Assembly: GCA_002491565.1 (NCBI GenBank)
Contig: DKWE01000007.1
Span: 1 to 42,104, forward strand
Origin: Lachnospiraceae bacterium UBA7160
GTDB lineage: Bacteria; Bacillota; Clostridia; Lachnospirales; Lachnospiraceae
DNA length: 42,104 nucleotides
Direction of reading: 5' to 3'
A program made the translations under genes and the position numbers. Shown piece by piece: positions 1-8,223 of this stretch. The notes below the pieces were generated by a model, which was not told where the DNA came from, did no database searches, and saw only the letters and a list, made by a program, of their open reading frames with translations. Within the stretch, counting starts at the first letter, position 1. Each line of letters opens with the position of its first letter.

Positions 1-9
1 GTGCCCGCT

Positions 10-37
10 AAAAATCCTGCTGGAACGCAGGATTTTT
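10..37. terminator. Perfect hairpin at the window edge, probable terminator
   Basis: An 11-bp perfect stem (10-20 paired with 27-37, six-base loop) has an A-run on its left arm and a T-run on its right, so it could end transcription in either direction. It probably ends a gene lying left of the window. I see no gene between here and 282. Confidence 0.55.
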
Positions 38-180
38 ATAGCCGCTCCGGCCTTCTGGCACCTAAGAACTTGTAAAGACTCACTTTACGAGCTTGCAGCT
101 ATCCAGACGTACTTCTCTGGGAAATGACAGGCGGAAGGACAGTTGCCCGGATGCAATTTCCTTGGAAATGGGACTGGCAG

Positions 181-216
181 AAAACAATAAGCCCGGAGTC
201 TGACGAACTCCGGGCT
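181..216 (-). terminator. Terminator of the malQ-plsC operon
   Basis: A 10-bp perfect GC-rich stem (190-199 with 207-216, seven-base loop) lies about 65 bases past the plsC stop. Read on the minus strand it is followed by TTATTGTTTT, the layout of an intrinsic terminator. Confidence 0.8.
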
Positions 217-282
217 GTGTGTTATGTCATGTTAATTAGAATTTTATGTGTGTTGAAAATATTTCACGTAAACGTGTCCCTT

Positions 283-1029
283 TTACGCGGAAATCCGCTG
301 AGCATTTTTCTGCAGGGTCTCCAGCATGAGTGACTGCACGTGCTTCCCGAGGAATTTCTGTTCCTCGCGGGAGAGGTCTTTTGGCAGGATTGGCTTGCCG
401 TACTCGACGGTCACATGTGCGGAACGGATCCACGGGAAATGGTCTTCAAAGATTTCGGACGAGTGGCTGATACAGACCGGTATGATCGGGCAGCCGGATT
501 TCGTCGCAATCTTGAAGGAGCCCTCGTGGAACGGCAGCATTTCCAGCTCAGAAGCGCTGCGTCCCCGTGTTCCTTCCGGGAAGATCATGATCGAGATGCC
601 GCTCTTGACGTAATCGATCGCAGTCAGGATGGTTTTCAGCCCCTGCTTGATGTCCTTCCGGTCGAGAAAGAGGCAGTACAAAAAACGCATCCACCGCGCA
701 AGAAGCGGTACCTTCAGCATTTCCTTTTTCGCGACAAAGCCAGTCAGGTCCGGACAGCGGGAGTAGGTGATTACCGTGTCGAACAGGCTGCGGTGGTTGC
801 CGATGTAAAGGACCGCCTGATCCTTCGGGACGTTTTCTTCCCCGATGATGGTGAGCCTGGTGCCGGCCAGCACCAGGATGATTTTAAATGCGCCCTGCAC
901 GATGCGCAGCGAGCTGATGTCGCGCGCACGCGGGTTGACTTTCCCGATCAGCCATTCAATCAGAAATACCGGGATCGAGAGGATCAGGAACAGGATCAGA
1001 AAGACTGCGACAAGAATGAGACGAATCAT
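283..1029 (-). CDS. plsC: 1-acyl-sn-glycerol-3-phosphate acyltransferase
   Basis: This 248-residue protein belongs to the PlsC/LPLAT family, which transfers an acyl chain to lysophosphatidic acid to make phosphatidic acid at the inner face of the membrane. A hydrophobic N-terminal segment (about residues 3-28) should anchor it. The catalytic HX4D motif is H79 to D84 (NHRSLFD), and the second family motif FPEGTRG lies near residue 150. The length is normal for the family. The ATG at 1029 follows an AGGAGG ribosome site at 6-base spacing. The gene starts 10 bases after the malQ stop, so the two are cotranscribed. The exact acyl donor (acyl-ACP or acyl-phosphate-derived) cannot be read from the sequence. 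Confidence 0.9.
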   Translation of the reverse strand: MIRLILVAVFLILFLILSIPVFLIEWLIGKVNPRARDISSLRIVQGAFKIILVLAGTRLTIIGEENVPKDQAVLYIGNHRSLFDTVITYSRCPDLTGFVAKKEMLKVPLLARWMRFLYCLFLDRKDIKQGLKTILTAIDYVKSGISIMIFPEGTRGRSASELEMLPFHEGSFKIATKSGCPIIPVCISHSSEIFEDHFPWIRSAHVTVEYGKPILPKDLSREEQKFLGKHVQSLMLETLQKNAQRISA

Positions 1030-1039
1030 GATAGCCCTC

Positions 1040-2617
1040 CTATCTCAGCACAAAATCCTCCGGCTCAAGCGGGCAGCGTCCAAAGAGCTTGGTGGTCTTT
1101 AAGAGCCACTGCTTCCGGTCTTCGCTCAGGTCCTCCTGGATATAGCGGAATGCCCAGTTCGCTGCCGCAACACCGGGAGTATTCATGCGTGCATCACTTC
1201 CCATCAGGCATAGATCCTGGATCGGGAAAATCGCGTAGTTTGCGATGGAGCCGAGCGCAAAGCGGATGAAGTCCAGGCTGACCTGATTGCCGTCCGTATT
1301 GCCAAAGCGGCGCACGCGGTCCCGGATGATCTCCGGCTGCTGTGCGTACCAGCCCATCGTGGTGTCGTTGTCGTGAGTGCCTGTATAGCAGATACAGTTC
1401 GGAGTCGTATAATAATATGGTACATATTTTTTGTCATTCATGTCTCCGAAACCAAACTGAAGTACCTTCATGCCAGGGAAGCCAAGGTTGTCGCGCAGAT
1501 GCTCGACCTCCGGCGTGATGATACCGAGATCCTCTGCAAAGATCGGCAGATCGGAGCCGAGCTCTTTTTCAATCGCGTGGAAGAGATTCTCGCAGGGCCC
1601 CTTGACCCATTCGCCGTTGATTGCTGTCTCCTCGTCTGCCGGGACAGCCCAGTATGCCTCAAAGCCGCGGAAATGGTCGATGCGCAGATAGTCGGTCATC
1701 GTGAGCTGGCGGCGGATCCGGTCGATCCACCAGCGATACCCAGTTTCCTTGTGATAGTCCCAGTCATAGAGCGGATTGCCCCAGAGCTGTCCGGTCTCGC
1801 TGAAGTAATCAGGCGGAACGCCTGCCACACTGGTCGGATAGCCCTTCGTGTCGAGCTGGAAGAGCTTTTTGTTTGCCCAGACGTCTGCACTGTCCAGAGA
1901 AACAAAAATCGGAATATCACCGATGATCTGGATCTCCTTCTTGTGCGCGTAGTCGCGCAGCGCAAGCCACTGCTTCTGGAAGATGAACTGTACGAAGCAG
2001 TAGTAGTCGATATCGTCCGCAAGCTGTTCCCGGTACACTTTCCGGGTCTTTGCGGTCGGGGCTTTTATCTCCTCCGCCCACTCCAGCCAGCGCCGCCCCT
2101 CGTGATGGTCCTTGCAGGCCATGAAGAGCGCGTAATCGTCCAGCCAGTAGGCTTCCTCTTTGCAGAACAGCTCATATTCCTCAAGCAGCGTCTTGTCCGG
2201 CGTGTGAGAAAATGCGTGCCATGCCTTTTTCAGAAGCTTTGTCTTGAACTGGATTGCGGGGCCGTAGTCTACTTTGCGCGGATTCCATTGAGGCATCTCC
2301 TCGTTGGCGATGTCCTCCTTTGTCAGCAGCTTCAGCTTGATCAGCTCGTCAGGGCTGATGATCAACGGCTGGCCGGCAAATGCAGAAAACCCCTGGTAGG
2401 GTGAGTCGCCGAAGCCGGTCGGACCGAGCGGCAGTACCTGCCACAGCCGCTGTCCGGATGCAGCGAGAAAATCGATGAAATCATAGGCGCCGCGTCCGAG
2501 GTCCCCGATGCCGTACGGCGAAGGAAACGAGGTTGGGTGTACCAGAATTCCCGAAAGCCGCAGCGGCTCTTCTGCCGCAAGAAGCTCCGGTTCTGTCGTT
2601 GCAAGTGTTGTATTCAT
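1040..2617 (-). CDS. malQ: 4-alpha-glucanotransferase (amylomaltase, GH77)
   Basis: A 525-residue GH77 enzyme that moves alpha-1,4-glucan segments between maltodextrins or glycogen in the cytoplasm. The catalytic residues are visible: nucleophile D314 in RIDHFRG, acid/base E362 in FAEDLG, and stabilising D416 in THDND. The N-terminal block LSGILVHPTSFPSPYGIGDLG is also typical of the family. The ATG at 2617 was chosen because AAGGAG sits 7 bases upstream and the family N-terminus begins just after it. The frame stays open further upstream without a credible start. It leads the minus-strand operon with plsC. The pairing with a lipid enzyme has no obvious metabolic logic. Confidence 0.93.
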   Translation of the reverse strand: MNTTLATTEPELLAAEEPLRLSGILVHPTSFPSPYGIGDLGRGAYDFIDFLAASGQRLWQVLPLGPTGFGDSPYQGFSAFAGQPLIISPDELIKLKLLTKEDIANEEMPQWNPRKVDYGPAIQFKTKLLKKAWHAFSHTPDKTLLEEYELFCKEEAYWLDDYALFMACKDHHEGRRWLEWAEEIKAPTAKTRKVYREQLADDIDYYCFVQFIFQKQWLALRDYAHKKEIQIIGDIPIFVSLDSADVWANKKLFQLDTKGYPTSVAGVPPDYFSETGQLWGNPLYDWDYHKETGYRWWIDRIRRQLTMTDYLRIDHFRGFEAYWAVPADEETAINGEWVKGPCENLFHAIEKELGSDLPIFAEDLGIITPEVEHLRDNLGFPGMKVLQFGFGDMNDKKYVPYYYTTPNCICYTGTHDNDTTMGWYAQQPEIIRDRVRRFGNTDGNQVSLDFIRFALGSIANYAIFPIQDLCLMGSDARMNTPGVAAANWAFRYIQEDLSEDRKQWLLKTTKLFGRCPLEPEDFVLR

Positions 2618-2702
2618 AGTTGTGCTCCTTTGTAAGAATCGTAAGTTGTGATTCTGGCAGTTGGCAGGCATTGTAAAATGCAGAAAGCCGACTGCCTTGT
2701 CT

Positions 2703-2731
2703 ATTATACCGGATTTTGGGAGAGAAGACAA
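2703..2731 (-). promoter_or_regulatory. Sigma-A promoter of malQ-plsC
   Basis: On the minus strand TTGTCT, a 17-base spacer and a perfect TATAAT are found 85-115 bases upstream of the malQ ATG. Confidence 0.75.
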
Positions 2732-2770
2732 CCTGAAATTGACAGAACGGTCTTTTCGACACGACGGGGT

Positions 2771-2893
2771 GGTTACTGTTCACGGCCATGCTGGCCGCGA
2801 ACAATAACACGCTTCGCGATGCACACAAAATACGTTTTCAACGTATTTTGGCGCTGCTGTCCTCGGGATTTTCGTGCATTCTGCACGAAAACA
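2771..2893 (+). repeat. Dispersed intergenic hairpin repeat, copy 1
   Basis: The longest of three related intergenic elements; the others are at 8096-8160 and, inverted, 19892-19986. It holds three hairpins in a row: an imperfect 17-bp stem around GGCCATGCTGGCC (2772-2808), AAAATACGTT/AACGTATTTT (2827-2849), and TTTTCGTGCA/TGCACGAAAA (2869-2891). It fills most of the 343-base gap between malQ and the next gene. It has no ORF. Function unknown; it resembles a miniature repeat that could act in RNA. Confidence 0.75.
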
Positions 2894-2960
2894 CCTCGCC
2901 TGTCATATCCTTTCAGGCATCCGAATAGGTATAGTAGAAAGTGTGCGGAGGGTGCGGGCG

Positions 2961-3383
2961 GTGAAAAGAGGCAGAAGCTGGAAATTGCTGGCGGCGGCAC
3001 TATTTGCGGCGCTGTCACTGGCGGGCTGTTCGCCGTCTTCTGATGATCCGGGGGACCGTCAGAAGGTGGAGTTCACAGTCGTCGGGGAGCGGGAGCTGCC
3101 GCCGGAGCTTTTGGAAACCATCGAAGAAAATAAGGAGCGGAGGATGCGGCTGACATACCGGGATGGCGACGAGATGTATCTGATCTGCGGCTATGGAGAG
3201 CAAAAGACAGGCGGGTACGGCATCGCAGTGCTGGAATGTGCGGAGGATGAGGAAGCGGTGTATCTCACAACACAGCTGCGCGGACCTTCCAGTCTGGATG
3301 GTCTGCCGGAGGAACCCTCCTGGCCGTACATCGCAGTGAAAATAAAAGCAAGCGGGAAAGAGGTGCAGATGACGGACGGATAG
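2961..3383 (+). CDS. Lipoprotein with PrcB C-terminal-like domain
   Basis: A 140-residue exported lipoprotein. The GTG at 2961 gives a short basic start (VKRGRSWK), a hydrophobic core and a lipobox LSLAGC near residues 17-22; GGAGGG lies 8 bases upstream. The rest matches the pattern of the PrcB_C domain: a charged N-terminal half, then a YGEQKTGGYGI-like block and a C-terminal strand segment ending in SWPYIAVKIKAS. PrcB proteins assist surface proteases in spirochaetes. Here no protease gene adjoins it, so I claim only the fold resemblance. The next gene starts 157 bases downstream on the same strand, so an operon is possible. Upstream starts in the same frame would bury the signal peptide and were rejected. 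Confidence 0.65.
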   Translation: MKRGRSWKLLAAALFAALSLAGCSPSSDDPGDRQKVEFTVVGERELPPELLETIEENKERRMRLTYRDGDEMYLICGYGEQKTGGYGIAVLECAEDEEAVYLTTQLRGPSSLDGLPEEPSWPYIAVKIKASGKEVQMTDG

Positions 3384-3540
3384 AGATGGCTGTGAGGAAA
3401 GAGGCTCAGCGCAGAAAGCCATAGACTGTAGCTGCCGCGTCTGATTTGTGCAGCTGCCGTGGATGGCTGTATGGAGACTGCCATGGGAAGCAAACAGGAA
3501 CAAGAAGTCCTGACGGACAGGGAAAGGAAGGATGACGAGT

Positions 3541-5112
3541 ATGGAACTTTTAATGAAAAATATTCATATGTGCAGGCAGGCAAAGCAGGCGGGCACACAG
3601 ATGACGCTGGAAGAGGATGTCAATGTGCCGGACGCGAAGCCGGACGTGGAAATGATTATTCAAAGCAAGGAGCGCGTCGTGCTGGAACATACGCGGACGG
3701 AAGCAGGAAAGCTGCTGGCGGACGGTTTCATGGAGGTGAGCGTGCTTTACATGGATGATTCCAAAGAGCGGCAGCTTCACCGTCTCGACGCAAAGCTTCC
3801 ATTTGAAGAGAGTATCGCAGTGGAAGGGTTGGAGGCAGGGGAGAGTGTGCGTGTCCGGTACGAGACAGATGACCTGAATGTTGCGCTAATCAATTCCCGG
3901 AAGCTGGCGATCCGCGCGATTCTGAGCTTTCAGGTGTCGGCAGATGAGGTTTACGATCTGTCCGCTGCGGTGGAAGCGCAGACGAAGCTGGAGCTGTGCG
4001 AGCGCCGCAAAAAGCTGGAAATGATGCAGCTGGAGGTGCAGAAAAAGGATATTCTGCGGCTGAAGGAGGAAGTGCCGCTTGCCTCCAACAAGCCGAATAT
4101 CCGGGAAGTCCTCTGGGAGAACATTCAGCTGCGCGGCTGCCGGATCCATCTGCGTGAGGGAAAGCTCGCTGCGCAGGGCAAAATTTTCCTGTTTGTATTG
4201 TATCGTGCCGAGGATGAATCTGCTTCCTGCCAGTGGATGGAGCAGGTGCTTCCCTTTGAAGGAGAGATCGACTGTGCAGGCTGCACGGCAGAACTGGTGC
4301 CGGATGTCGAGGTGACGCTGGCGCAGTCGGATCTGCAGGCGAAGGAGGATACGGACGGAGAACTGCGCCTGTTTCATCTGGAGGGGGTGCTGGAGCTGGA
4401 AATCCGGCTATATGGAACGGGTGAGGCCGAGATTCTGGAGGATATCTATTCACCGGAAAAAAATCTTGCGCTGACCACCAGCGAAGAGGTCTATGAGGCA
4501 CTCGTGATGAAAAATGACTCAAAATGCAAGGCATCCGGGAAAATCCGGATTCAGGGAGCAAAGCCGAGGATTCTTCAGATTTGTCATGTGAACGGAAGCA
4601 TCAAAATCGATCAGACGAAGATCGAGGAGGGCGGGATTCGGCTGGAAGGCGCGGCGCCGGTGTCCATTTTGTATATTTCGGCAGATGATTCGATGCCGTT
4701 CGCAGTGCTGGAGGGAGCAGTACCCTTCACACATTTTGCGGAAGTACCTGGAATCAGCGAGGATTGCCGGTTTTCACTGACGACCTCGATGGATCAGCTT
4801 TCGGCTACGATGTCGGACAGTGAGGAAATCGAGGTGAAGCTGTCGGTGGGAATGAACCTGCTGGTGATCCGCCCGGTGAAGCAGACCTGTATTCACGAAA
4901 TTGAGGAGCAGGAATATGATCTGGAGCAGCTGGAAGCAGTTCCGGGCATCACGGGGTATCTAGTGCAGGATGGCGACACGCTGTGGAAGATTGCGCGCAG
5001 CTATTTCCTGACCCCGGCACAGATTATCGAGATGAATGGTCTGGAGCGGGAAGAGGTCAGGAAGGGGGACCGGCTGATCCTGATGAAGAGTATGCGGGCG
5101 GCGGTTGAGTAA
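3541..5112 (+). CDS. SPOCS (DUF3794) repeat protein with C-terminal LysM
   Basis: A 523-residue protein of the SpoIVA-interacting/SafA-like SPOCS family found in spore-forming Firmicutes. The family start MELLMKNIHM fits an ATG at 3541 with GGAAGG 9 bases upstream; an ATG at 3532 overlaps the ribosome site and is less likely. Two or three DUF3794 modules fill residues 10-460, with the typical DVNVPDAKPDVEMII block at the front. A single LysM follows at about residues 468-515 (YLVQDGDTLWKIARSYFL through GDRLILM), which should bind peptidoglycan or cortex. No signal peptide or membrane segment is present, which fits a mother-cell coat or cortex role. This is inferred from family knowledge. Confidence 0.85.
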   Translation: MELLMKNIHMCRQAKQAGTQMTLEEDVNVPDAKPDVEMIIQSKERVVLEHTRTEAGKLLADGFMEVSVLYMDDSKERQLHRLDAKLPFEESIAVEGLEAGESVRVRYETDDLNVALINSRKLAIRAILSFQVSADEVYDLSAAVEAQTKLELCERRKKLEMMQLEVQKKDILRLKEEVPLASNKPNIREVLWENIQLRGCRIHLREGKLAAQGKIFLFVLYRAEDESASCQWMEQVLPFEGEIDCAGCTAELVPDVEVTLAQSDLQAKEDTDGELRLFHLEGVLELEIRLYGTGEAEILEDIYSPEKNLALTTSEEVYEALVMKNDSKCKASGKIRIQGAKPRILQICHVNGSIKIDQTKIEEGGIRLEGAAPVSILYISADDSMPFAVLEGAVPFTHFAEVPGISEDCRFSLTTSMDQLSATMSDSEEIEVKLSVGMNLLVIRPVKQTCIHEIEEQEYDLEQLEAVPGITGYLVQDGDTLWKIARSYFLTPAQIIEMNGLEREEVRKGDRLILMKSMRAAVE

Positions 5113-5171
5113 ATTGCTGCTCACAGATGCGTCCGGACGTCATGAATGAAGAGAAATATCAGAACTACAGC

Positions 5172-5200
5172 TTGACAGGCGCAGGAGAACAGGATACAAT
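5172..5200 (+). promoter_or_regulatory. Strong sigma-A promoter of ispE-gntR
   Basis: A perfect TTGACA (5172-5177), a 17-base spacer and TACAAT (5195-5200) lie 39 bases before the ispE ATG. Transcription should start near 5207. Confidence 0.85.
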
Positions 5201-5209
5201 GGACTTATA

Positions 5210-5219
5210 TTGTATACAA
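5210..5219. promoter_or_regulatory. Palindrome TTGTATACAA, candidate GntR/FCD operator
   Basis: A perfect 10-bp palindrome sits just past the expected transcription start and before the ispE ribosome site. Its form (TNGTATACNA) is that bound by several FadR/FCD-subfamily GntR regulators, and such a regulator is the second gene of this operon. Binding there would block transcription. Autoregulation is an inference. Confidence 0.55.
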
Positions 5220-5238
5220 AGTGCATAGGAGTACAAGA

Positions 5239-6207
5239 ATGAAAGAACTAAAGCTGAAGGCTATGGCGAAGGTGAATTTGGGGCTGGACGTGGTGCGCAG
5301 GCGCGAGGATGGCTACCATGAGCTTCGGATGGTGATGCAGAGTGTTTATCTGTATGACCAGATCCGGATCGGGATGGCGAAGCAGCCAGGGATCCATGTG
5401 CGCACGAATTTAAGCTATCTTCCGACCGGAGAAGAGAATCTCGCCTATAAGGCGGCGCACTGCCTGCTGGAAGAATTCGGAATTAAAAGCGGGCTGTGGA
5501 TTGAGCTGCAAAAATTTATTCCGGTGGCAGCAGGGCTGGCAGGCGGAAGCTCGGATGCGGCGGCGGTGATGGTCGGAGTGAACCGGCTGTTTGGGCTGGG
5601 GCTTAGCCTGGAGGAGCTGCAGGAGCGCGGCGTGAAGCTCGGGGCGGATATTCCGTACTGCCTGCTGCGGGGCACCGCGCTGGCGGAGGGGATCGGTGAG
5701 AAGCTGACTGCGCTTCCTCAGGCTCCGGACTGCTGGGTACTGCTCGCAAAGCCGAAGGTTCATGTTTCAACAAAGTTTGTCTATGGCAATCTGAAGGTGG
5801 ACGCAATTCCCTCGCATCCGGATATCGACGGGCAGGTGCAGGCGATTCAGAATGGTGATTTCGCGCAGATGGCGGACCGTATGGGAAATGTGCTGGAGAC
5901 GGTGACGATTCCTGCATTTCCGGTCATTCAGGCCATCAAGGACAGCATGTTGTCGTATGGGGCAGTCAATGCGATGATGAGCGGGAGTGGTCCTACTGTG
6001 TTCGGTCTGTTCGATGACCGGGAAAAAGCAAAGGCAGCATATAGCCGTCTCCGGGCAGGAAGCATGGCAAGGGATGTCTACCTTACCAGGTTTTTCCACA
6101 ACCGTGTGAAGACTTCAGAAGCTCTGGAGAAGCACCGTGAGCAGGGGCTCGGAAACCATGACATGTCTGCGAACAGAAATGAAGAATTCCAGCAGATGTC
6201 AGTATAA
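5239..6207 (+). CDS. ispE: 4-diphosphocytidyl-2-C-methyl-D-erythritol kinase
   Basis: IspE phosphorylates CDP-methylerythritol with ATP in the non-mevalonate isoprenoid pathway. The 322-residue GHMP kinase shows the catalytic lysine K11 in KAMAKVNLGL, the ATP loop PVAAGLAGGSSDAA (95-108), catalytic D138 in GADIPYC, and the third GHMP motif MMSGSGPTVFGLF near 262-274. The ATG at 5239 follows AGGAG at 7-base spacing; a GTG at 5221 is in frame but has no better site. The last 35 or so residues are polar and extend past the usual end of the family. It begins an operon with the GntR regulator 65 bases downstream. Confidence 0.93.
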   Translation: MKELKLKAMAKVNLGLDVVRRREDGYHELRMVMQSVYLYDQIRIGMAKQPGIHVRTNLSYLPTGEENLAYKAAHCLLEEFGIKSGLWIELQKFIPVAAGLAGGSSDAAAVMVGVNRLFGLGLSLEELQERGVKLGADIPYCLLRGTALAEGIGEKLTALPQAPDCWVLLAKPKVHVSTKFVYGNLKVDAIPSHPDIDGQVQAIQNGDFAQMADRMGNVLETVTIPAFPVIQAIKDSMLSYGAVNAMMSGSGPTVFGLFDDREKAKAAYSRLRAGSMARDVYLTRFFHNRVKTSEALEKHREQGLGNHDMSANRNEEFQQMSV

Positions 6208-6272
6208 GGCGGTAGTTCTGATACTATGATACGCCCTGGGAACCTATCATAAGATACAAATGGAGAAATGGA

Positions 6273-6941
6273 ATGGGAAATTTTAAATTAGAGATGAACG
6301 AATACCTGCCTCTGCGCGATGTCGTGTTTCAGACACTGCGGCAGGCCATCCTGAGAGGAGAACTGAAGCCGGGCGAGCGGCTGATGGAAATCCATCTGGC
6401 ACAGAAGCTCGGTGTGAGCCGGACACCGGTTCGGGAGGCCATCCGTAAGCTGGAGCTGGACGGTCTTGTGCTGATGATTCCACGCAAGGGTGCAGTTGTG
6501 GCGGAGATTACAGCGACGGATCTGGAGGATGTGCTGGAGGTGCGGCTGGCGTTGGAAGAGCTTGCGGTCCGGAATGCATGCCGGAAAATCACGGAGGAGC
6601 AGCTGGCAGAGCTGAAAAAGCGCTCCGAGGAATTCAGCAAGACCCTGTATGGGGACGATGTGTCAGCTTGTGCGCAGGCGGATATGGCTTTTCATGATGC
6701 GATTTATGAGGCGACCGGCAACCGCCGTCTCGTGCAGATTCTGAACAATCTGCGCGAGCAGATGTACCGTTACCGCATGGAATATCTGAAGGACCGGCAG
6801 TCATACAGTGCGCTCGTCCGGGACCACGAGGAGATTGTCCGTGGGCTGGAGGAAAAAAAGGAGCAGCTGGCGCTGGAGGCGACCTGCAGACATATCGTGC
6901 AGCAGCGTGACCACATCATGAGCATGCTGCGGAAGAAATAG
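6273..6941 (+). CDS. GntR-family regulator, FCD (FadR) subfamily
   Basis: A 222-residue transcription factor. A winged helix covers residues 12-78, with the GntR signature LKPGERLMEIHLAQKLGVSR then TPVREAIRKLELDGL. The FCD effector domain (82-218) carries the expected metal-ligand set D137, H141, H185 and H207. FCD regulators sense small organic acids or sugar acids, often with a bound metal; the ligand here is unknown. It lies 65 bases after ispE with a GGAG site 7 bases before its ATG, and ends at a clear terminator. The TTGTATACAA palindrome in the operon promoter is a plausible site for self-control. Confidence 0.88.
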   Translation: MGNFKLEMNEYLPLRDVVFQTLRQAILRGELKPGERLMEIHLAQKLGVSRTPVREAIRKLELDGLVLMIPRKGAVVAEITATDLEDVLEVRLALEELAVRNACRKITEEQLAELKKRSEEFSKTLYGDDVSACAQADMAFHDAIYEATGNRRLVQILNNLREQMYRYRMEYLKDRQSYSALVRDHEEIVRGLEEKKEQLALEATCRHIVQQRDHIMSMLRKK

Positions 6942-7027
6942 AAGTGTAGCTGTGATAAGTTCGCAGATTGCCTGCGGAATTGTGAGCGGCAGCGAAGTGT
7001 ATAAAAATCGCATAGACAGACATACTA

Positions 7028-7062
7028 AGGGATATCTGGAAGGAGATGTCCCTTTCTTTATT
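7028..7062 (+). terminator. Terminator after gntR
   Basis: AGGGATATCT (7028-7037) pairs with AGATGTCCCT (7044-7053) with one G-U, followed by TTCTTTATTA. Confidence 0.7.
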
Positions 7063-7082
7063 ATATAGTGAGGGTGGTGTAA

Positions 7083-7886
7083 ATGCGAATGGAATCTGTG
7101 CTGTTGATTTTGGCCTGGGCGGGAAAGCTTGCCATGACAGTGCCGCCGCTTTTAGAACAGCAGAGGTACGGAACGCTTGCATTTGGGGCTGCGGTAGCGG
7201 TTCCTGTCTCTGTGCTGTTCTTTTTCTGCTGGAGAAAGCTGGAATGGGATGCTGCAGGAATGTATCGTGCAGGCGTCCTGCGCCTGGGACGTCCGGCAGC
7301 ATTGCTGTATGAGGCAGCTGTATTATACGCATTTGCAGATGCAGCGGTTTTTCTTTACTTTGCCGTTCGCCTGATACGCGCAGGCGCAGTGTCCGTCGCA
7401 GATTCTGTCCGGACGATCGTGATTCGCGCTTCCGGAGCAGGAAGGATGGCACTCGGCGGCGCGGCAGGAGCAGCGGGCAGTCTGAGCGGCGGCGTAGCAG
7501 AAGCAGCGGGCAGTCTGAGCGGCGGCGCAGCAGAAGCAGCGGGCAGTATATCTGGTGGGGCTGCGGGAGTTTTCGGAGCTTCCGGGCTGCCAGGGGAACT
7601 GCTTTCCCTTCTGCTCCTTGCGCTTTTGCTGACCGGTCTGCTCGCAGCGGTACTCTGCTCTTTTCTGGCACTGCGGCAGCTCCTGCTCCCCCTTGCTCCC
7701 TGGAAAGATGACCGGCGGTATCTTCCCTGGGGGATCAGCATGGTCCTTGCGGTTCTTGCCGCCTACGGCTTTCGCAGCCCCGACGCTGCCATCGGCTACT
7801 ATGTTTCTCTGAACTGGTGTATTCTGGCTCCGATTCTTTTCACCGGATTTCTTGTCCTGCTTCTCCGTGCCGCAAAGGCAAAGTAA
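7083..7886 (+). CDS. Membrane protein of unknown function with Ala/Gly-rich repeat insert
   Basis: I do not recognise this 267-residue protein. Hydrophobic segments lie at about residues 4-22, 27-49, 67-95, 167-197, 211-229 and 240-262, so five or six membrane spans are likely. Between the third and fourth spans (about 115-165) there is a low-complexity stretch, AEAAGSLSGG-like and 11 residues long, repeated three times and coded by a 33-bp DNA tandem repeat. The ATG at 7083 follows GAGGGTGG; an ATG at 7089 is also possible. It stands alone after the gntR terminator. It may be a shortened relative of a transporter, but I cannot place it. Confidence 0.7.
   Translation: MRMESVLLILAWAGKLAMTVPPLLEQQRYGTLAFGAAVAVPVSVLFFFCWRKLEWDAAGMYRAGVLRLGRPAALLYEAAVLYAFADAAVFLYFAVRLIRAGAVSVADSVRTIVIRASGAGRMALGGAAGAAGSLSGGVAEAAGSLSGGAAEAAGSISGGAAGVFGASGLPGELLSLLLLALLLTGLLAAVLCSFLALRQLLLPLAPWKDDRRYLPWGISMVLAVLAAYGFRSPDAAIGYYVSLNWCILAPILFTGFLVLLLRAAKAK
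7464..7562 (+). repeat. 33-bp in-frame tandem repeat, three units
   Basis: Units at 7464-7496, 7497-7529 and 7530-7562. The first two are nearly identical (GCAGAAGCAGCGGGCAGTCT core) and the third is diverged in its second half. The unit length is a multiple of three, so copy-number change would keep the frame. Confidence 0.9.
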
Positions 7887-8223
7887 AGATAATACTGTCA
7901 AGCCGGATATACTGCCCGGCCGGGTTAGCGGCTTTGCAGCCAGAGACAGGCAGAAATAGCAACATTTATGCAAAAAAGGATTGTAGAACAGGAAACCTCT
8001 GTGCTATACTAGGCGGTACGACATCATGTCTGCCGCCTTGTATTATTATAATACGGTGCGGCAGAATTCCAGTGCGTCTGCCGGAAGGGGTCTTTGATTG
8101 TTTACGGCCATCCTGACTGCGAGCAATGGCACGCTTCACCATACAAAATACGTTTTTTACAAAGCGGTGGACAGGAGACGGCGGCACTGGAAAGACAGCA
8201 AGAGAGAAAGGGTGGAAAGTCAA
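7887..8223 (+). promoter_or_regulatory. argS upstream region with candidate promoter
   Basis: A 337-base gap. TTGTAG (7981-7986), an 18-base spacer and TATACT (8005-8010) make a fair sigma-A promoter, giving argS a leader of about 205 bases. The leader contains copy 2 of the dispersed repeat. I see no T-box motif in it. Confidence 0.5.
8096..8160 (+). repeat. Dispersed intergenic hairpin repeat, copy 2
   Basis: A short version of the element at 2771-2893. It shares the blocks TTTACGGCCAT, CACGCTTC and CAAAATACGTTTT in the same order and spacing. It lies inside the probable argS leader, same strand as argS. The second hairpin is broken here. Confidence 0.65.

Noticed and set aside
340..1269. 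309-residue plus-strand open frame opposite plsC
   Set aside because: It is antisense to plsC and malQ, has no family motif, and its composition is that of a mirrored GC-rich gene.
1373..2404. 343-residue plus-strand open frame opposite malQ
   Set aside because: A shadow of malQ; the minus frame carries all GH77 catalytic residues.
8098..8223. Upstream extension of argS from an in-frame start at 8098
   Set aside because: It translates through the dispersed repeat and lacks family similarity; the ATG at 8224 begins the known ArgRS start.
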